A stretch of DNA of 64,000 nt, taken from Mansonella perstans. Lineage: Eukaryota; Nematoda; Chromadorea; Rhabditida; Onchocercidae. The notes beneath the pieces are model-generated. The model was not told the origin of the DNA and searched no databases. It worked only from the letters and a program-made list of their open reading frames with translations. The translations under genes were made by a program, and so were the position numbers. The DNA lies in NCBI GenBank assembly GCA_037074765.1, contig JBAMDO010000059.1:1-64000 (forward strand), read 5' to 3'. Positions within the stretch are counted from its first letter, which is position 1, and the number at the start of each line of letters is the position of its first letter. Below are positions 63,121-64,000 of this stretch, piece by piece.

Positions 63121-63477
63121 ATGGAAATTTTCAAACAAATCAACACCAAGGTATGGCAAATTTTACTATAAGAAATGTTATAAATGGTTGTTATCAGTTG
63201 CATATTGGTTATTATCAGTTATAAAATATGTTTGTATGTCATTCGATGAACCATTAAATGTTTCGGAAGAGATCGGTAATATTTATTAACATAACTGAAT
63301 AGTCTTCCATCATCTACCACATTACATTTTGCTATTATCTCATGTTCACTTTAATTCATTTAATTCTTTACTTATTCAGTTTATTAGCAAATGATTACGA
63401 TCATTTGCATCATTCTTAATTATTATTTTAGCAAATAGCAATAAGATATGTGATATTACGCGAAAGTATTACTCACA

Positions 63478-63735
63478 TTGAACTATGTGAAACATAATTA
63501 AGTATTACGCATGTTGAACTGTGTGAAGTATAATCAAATAATTAACTATAGTGAACTGTCTGAAACTTAAGTATTGCGCATATTGAATATGTGAAATATA
63601 ATTAAGTATTACGCATTTTGAACTATCTGAAACATAAGTATTAACATATTGAACTGTGTGATATATAATTAAATATAATTGAACTATGTGAAACGTAATT
63701 CAATATTACGTATATTGAACTATGTGAAACGCAAC
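63478..63735. repeat. 30-37-bp tandem repeat, about 8 copies
   Basis: The unit ttgaactatgtgaaacataa followed by ttaagtattacgcat recurs at about 63478, 63514, 63551, 63583, 63618, 63649, 63679 and 63715 with substitutions and small indels. Confidence 0.85.
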
Positions 63736-64000
63736 TTAAAAAAAAAAAAAACCATAAGAAATTTGTTAAATTTTTGCTCTATTAAATTGTTTAAAAAAAA
63801 CTATAATGAACTAAATTAATGAAAAATTCGTATTATGGTCTAATTCATTATAATGAATTCAATTATTAAGTTAAATTGTTCAGTAAGTATTATTCATGAC
63901 GGAAACAAATTATCCTCGAAAAATTGACTGACCCAAATTATCATCCTAAATCTATAAATCTATTTGAATTTATCCTTACAGTTTTTTTTTTTTTTTTGTA

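Larger units (their letters stand above)
62195..64000. other. Gene-poor right end of the window
   Basis: AT-rich with three short direct repeats: gattcgag...cttatggta-like units at 62790-62845, a 74-bp duplication at 62987-63120 and a 35-bp array at 63478-63735. No gene seen. Confidence 0.6.

Overview
The window is eukaryotic and reads as a parasitic nematode, probably a clade III / filarial-type worm. The DNA is very AT-rich, the genes have many small exons, and most acceptors are the nematode TTTTCAG type. Several start codons sit within a few bases of such an acceptor, as at spliced-leader trans-splice sites. A short fragment of nematode-like 18S rRNA is also present. The species call is inference; nothing in the sequence names it.

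Layout. (1) 953-4036 (+): a Scratch/Snail-family C2H2 zinc-finger gene, whose 5' end is probably outside or near the window start. (2) 5944-12900 (-): a secreted BPI/LBP/CETP-family lipid-binding protein in 14 coding exons, convergent with the zinc-finger gene, with a 107-bp minisatellite in one intron. (3) 12901-18533: gene-poor. (4) 18534-26079 (-): the DDX11/CHL1 iron-sulphur DNA helicase. (5) 28696-40572 (-): the alpha regulatory subunit of phosphorylase kinase, 29 exons, about 1213 aa. (6) 42767-43939 (-): a small secreted GM2-activator/ML-like lipid-binding protein. (7) 43940-53346: about 9.4 kb of gene-poor DNA with minisatellites, a perfect hairpin, a 193-bp 18S rRNA fragment and possible Cys-rich exons. 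(8) 53347-59969 (+): a GH37 trehalase, 8 exons, about 642 aa. (9) 62123-62194 (+): tRNA-Gln(TTG), then gene-poor repeats to the end.

The coding models were built by hand-splicing GT-AG (once GC-AG) junctions. Phases close throughout except at one place in the helicase (about 24.8-24.95 kb). Phosphorylase kinase and trehalase both belong to carbohydrate storage metabolism, but they are on opposite strands 13 kb apart and nothing indicates co-regulation. The BPI-like and GM2A-like proteins are both predicted secreted lipid carriers.

I found no convincing new biological system. The observations most worth following are the 18S rRNA fragment, the BPI-family protein with a basic insert and two furin-type sites, decayed coding-like pieces on the opposite strand inside introns of the helicase and kinase genes, a partial exon duplication that supplies a splice acceptor, and several clean hairpins and minisatellites.
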